Part shown: positions 44,762 through 46,385 of the stretch, one piece after another
Layout of the letters: every line of letters starts with the position of its first letter
Numbering within the stretch: the stretch's first letter is position 1
From: Fibrobacter sp. UBA4375
GTDB lineage: Bacteria > Fibrobacterota > Fibrobacteria > Fibrobacterales > Fibrobacteraceae
NCBI GenBank assembly: GCA_002391195.1
Contig: DGRZ01000002.1
Span: forward strand, 1-46,385
Reading direction: 5' to 3'
Length of the DNA: 46,385 bases
Translations under genes and position numbers: made by a program
Notes under the pieces: model-generated
Seen by the model: only the letters and a program-made list of their open reading frames with translations
Database searches by the model: none
What the model was told of the DNA's origin: nothing

Positions 44762-46385
44762 ATGTCCGATTTTAATAACGATGCAGAAAAAGTTTTGGCG
44801 AAGGCGCAGAGCCTGCGCGACCGTTGTTCGCATTCCTACCTGGGTGCGGCGCATTTGGCGGTGGGGCTTGTCGAAGGCCCGGATGCCACCTTGAAGAAAC
44901 TCTACAAGTCGAAGGGCGCGAAGACGAATGAACTCCGCGGAAAGTTGGAACCGTTTGTGCAGAAGATTCCGCGCATGGAGGGCGTGAACCCCGACGTGGA
45001 ACCCGATAACGACTTGAACCGTATTTTGCGTGCCTCCGTGCAGGCGGCGCGTCAGGTGAACCGCATGGTGACCCCGGGCGATATGCTCGTGGCCCTCATG
45101 AAGTTCTCGGGCGACCGTGGCCTTGCGAAGGTGTTCGAAGATGCGCTGGGCAGCGTTGAGGTCGTGGAGACCTGGCTTTCGGACCCGTTTGCGGGTGCCG
45201 CGAATGCCGAGGAACAGTCTCCGCTGAAACTCTATGGCCGTGAACTCGTAGAAATGGCCGCCGACGGCAAGCTTTCGCCGGTGATTGGCCGTGAAGAGGA
45301 AATCCGCCGCGTCATCTTGATTCTTAGCCGAAAGACGAAAAACAACCCGTGCCTGGTCGGTGAACCGGGCGTGGGTAAGACCGCCATTGTGGAAGGGCTC
45401 GCCGAGCGTATTTACCGCGGCGATGTGCCTGATGCTCTGAAGGGCAAGAAGCTGTTCGCGCTGGATTTGTCTGCCTTGATGGCGGGTGCAAAATACCGTG
45501 GCGATTTCGAGGAACGTTTGAAAGCCGTGCTTGACGCGCTCGAAGAAGACGGCAATACCTTGCTGTTTATCGATGAAATCCACACCATCGTGGGTGCGGG
45601 CAAGACGGAAGGCTCCATGGACTTGGGCAACATGCTCAAGCCGAAACTGGCCCGTGGTGAACTGCACTGCATCGGTGCCACCACCACGCAGGAATACCGC
45701 AAGTACATCGAGAAGGATTCCGCCTTGGAACGCCGTTTCCAGCCCGTGCAGGTTGACGAGCCCAGCGAAGAGGAATCAATTTCCATTCTCCGTGGCATCA
45801 AGGACGGATTCGATGCGCACCATGGCGTGCGTCTGCACGATAATGCGCTTGTGGCGGCGGTGAAACTTTCGAACCGCTACATCAGTGACCGTTTCTTGCC
45901 GGACAAGGCCATCGACTTGATTGATGAAGCCGCAAGCCTTGTGAAGACGCAGATGGATACGGTGCCCGAAGCCTTGGACACCTTGCAGCGTAAGGAACTC
46001 CAGATGAAAATCGAGGAGCAGGCCTTGGCCAAGGAAACCGACGACACCAGCGTAAAGCGCCTGAAAGAGTTGCGCGAAGAACTCGCGACGACCGATGCAG
46101 CTGTAAAGCTGATGCAGGATCGTTGGCAGGAGAGGCGCGCGAAAAACGCTGAACTGCAGGGCCTCAAGAAGTCCTTGCAGCAAGCGAAGGACGAGATGGA
46201 ACAGGCTGAAGCCCGCTACGACTTGAACCGCGCTGCCGAACTCAAGTACAACAAGATTGTGAACCTGGAGCGTGAAATCGCCGCGAAGACGGAAGAAATC
46301 AAGAAGTCCGCCGGCGACGGCGACCTGAGCGAAGAGGTGACCGAAGAGACGATTGCTCTCGTGGTGAGCCGCTGGACCGGAATTC
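44762..46385 (+). CDS. clpB: ATP-dependent disaggregase ClpB (5' part, runs off right edge)
   Basis: At least 541 codons are visible from ATG 44762. The N-terminal Clp repeat domain is followed by AAA module 1: Walker A GEPGVGKT (about residues 200-207), Walker B LLFIDEIHT (about residue 265 onward), and GAKYRGDFEERLKAVL. The coiled-coil middle domain, typical of ClpB rather than ClpA/ClpC, begins near residue 410 and continues to the window edge; the second ATPase module is missing only because the sequence ends. ClpB with DnaK reactivates aggregated proteins after heat stress. AGAGG lies upstream. The sigma-54 promoter is unusual, as clpB is normally under a heat-shock sigma factor or repressor. 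Confidence 0.95.
   Translation, partial: MSDFNNDAEKVLAKAQSLRDRCSHSYLGAAHLAVGLVEGPDATLKKLYKSKGAKTNELRGKLEPFVQKIPRMEGVNPDVEPDNDLNRILRASVQAARQVNRMVTPGDMLVALMKFSGDRGLAKVFEDALGSVEVVETWLSDPFAGAANAEEQSPLKLYGRELVEMAADGKLSPVIGREEEIRRVILILSRKTKNNPCLVGEPGVGKTAIVEGLAERIYRGDVPDALKGKKLFALDLSALMAGAKYRGDFEERLKAVLDALEEDGNTLLFIDEIHTIVGAGKTEGSMDLGNMLKPKLARGELHCIGATTTQEYRKYIEKDSALERRFQPVQVDEPSEEESISILRGIKDGFDAHHGVRLHDNALVAAVKLSNRYISDRFLPDKAIDLIDEAASLVKTQMDTVPEALDTLQRKELQMKIEEQALAKETDDTSVKRLKELREELATTDAAVKLMQDRWQERRAKNAELQGLKKSLQQAKDEMEQAEARYDLNRAAELKYNKIVNLEREIAAKTEEIKKSAGDGDLSEEVTEETIALVVSRWTGI

Noticed and set aside
44729..46183. Long minus-strand frames opposite clpB
   Set aside because: Shadows of a strongly coding plus-strand gene; the proteins are His/Arg-rich and match nothing, while clpB motifs are complete on the other strand.
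1..46385. GAATTC sites within 10 bp of both ends of the window
   Set aside because: Possibly a clone boundary or chance. Sequence ends cannot be interpreted biologically, and the genes at both ends continue past the edge.

Overview
This window looks like a chromosomal segment of a Fibrobacter-type bacterium (phylum Fibrobacterota, gut or rumen fibre degraders). The case rests on lineage-typical families: a Fib_succ_major (TIGR02145) surface lipoprotein, two TIGR02147/DUF4423 proteins each followed by a lipoprotein gene, PCMD-type lipoproteins with Ser-rich linkers, and a GH116-like glycoside hydrolase at the left edge. The cell is Gram-negative (lnt, LpxH-like hydrolase, several beta-barrel candidates, many lipoproteins).

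Layout. 1-9.6 kb: GH116-like N-terminus, two tandem outer-membrane paralogs, Nudix hydrolase, MFS transporter, RNA uridine methyltransferase, large repeat-bearing lipoprotein and its TIGR02147 partner. 9.9-14.2 kb: ATPase/DUF234 protein, small lipoprotein, tRNA-Gly, infC-rpmI-rplT, then a duplicated rplT 3' end flanking a short insert. 14.2-25.7 kb: M16 peptidase, TPM-domain protein, two alpha/beta-hydrolase-like proteins that lack the nucleophile serine, lnt, rsmI, FISUMP lipoprotein, LpxH-like enzyme and several unknowns. 25.9-36.3 kb: second TIGR02147-lipoprotein pair, tRNA-Gln, NSUN-type methyltransferase, PEGA-domain protein, DUF1007 protein, and a beta-barrel/PCMD/PCMD operon. 36.3-38.9 kb: thioredoxin, hisF, tldD.

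38.9-44.6 kb is the accessory region and the most interesting part. Five copies of a 35-nt hairpin repeat, resembling a type II-C CRISPR repeat, separate single genes or operons: a DUF4143 ATPase, a 48-residue membrane peptide, a very GC-rich secreted protein, and hipB-hipA-cas1-cas2. No cas9 is present; hipBA sits where cas9 would be expected. Three of the five repeats carry a conserved flank with a promoter-like sequence whose predicted start falls at the repeat edge. The region reads like an array of gene cassettes linked to an orphan Cas1-Cas2 module and an addiction system. Beyond it, a textbook sigma-54 promoter precedes clpB, which runs off the right end.

A second theme is short degenerate repeats. 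Tracts of CCTA/CTAG-type words lie directly before several start codons, often where no Shine-Dalgarno is visible; related AATTCCG words have inserted in frame into the Nudix gene; and REP-like inverted repeats lie at gene ends, one encoding the last residues of Lnt. All family names come from reading translations by eye; no database search was run.
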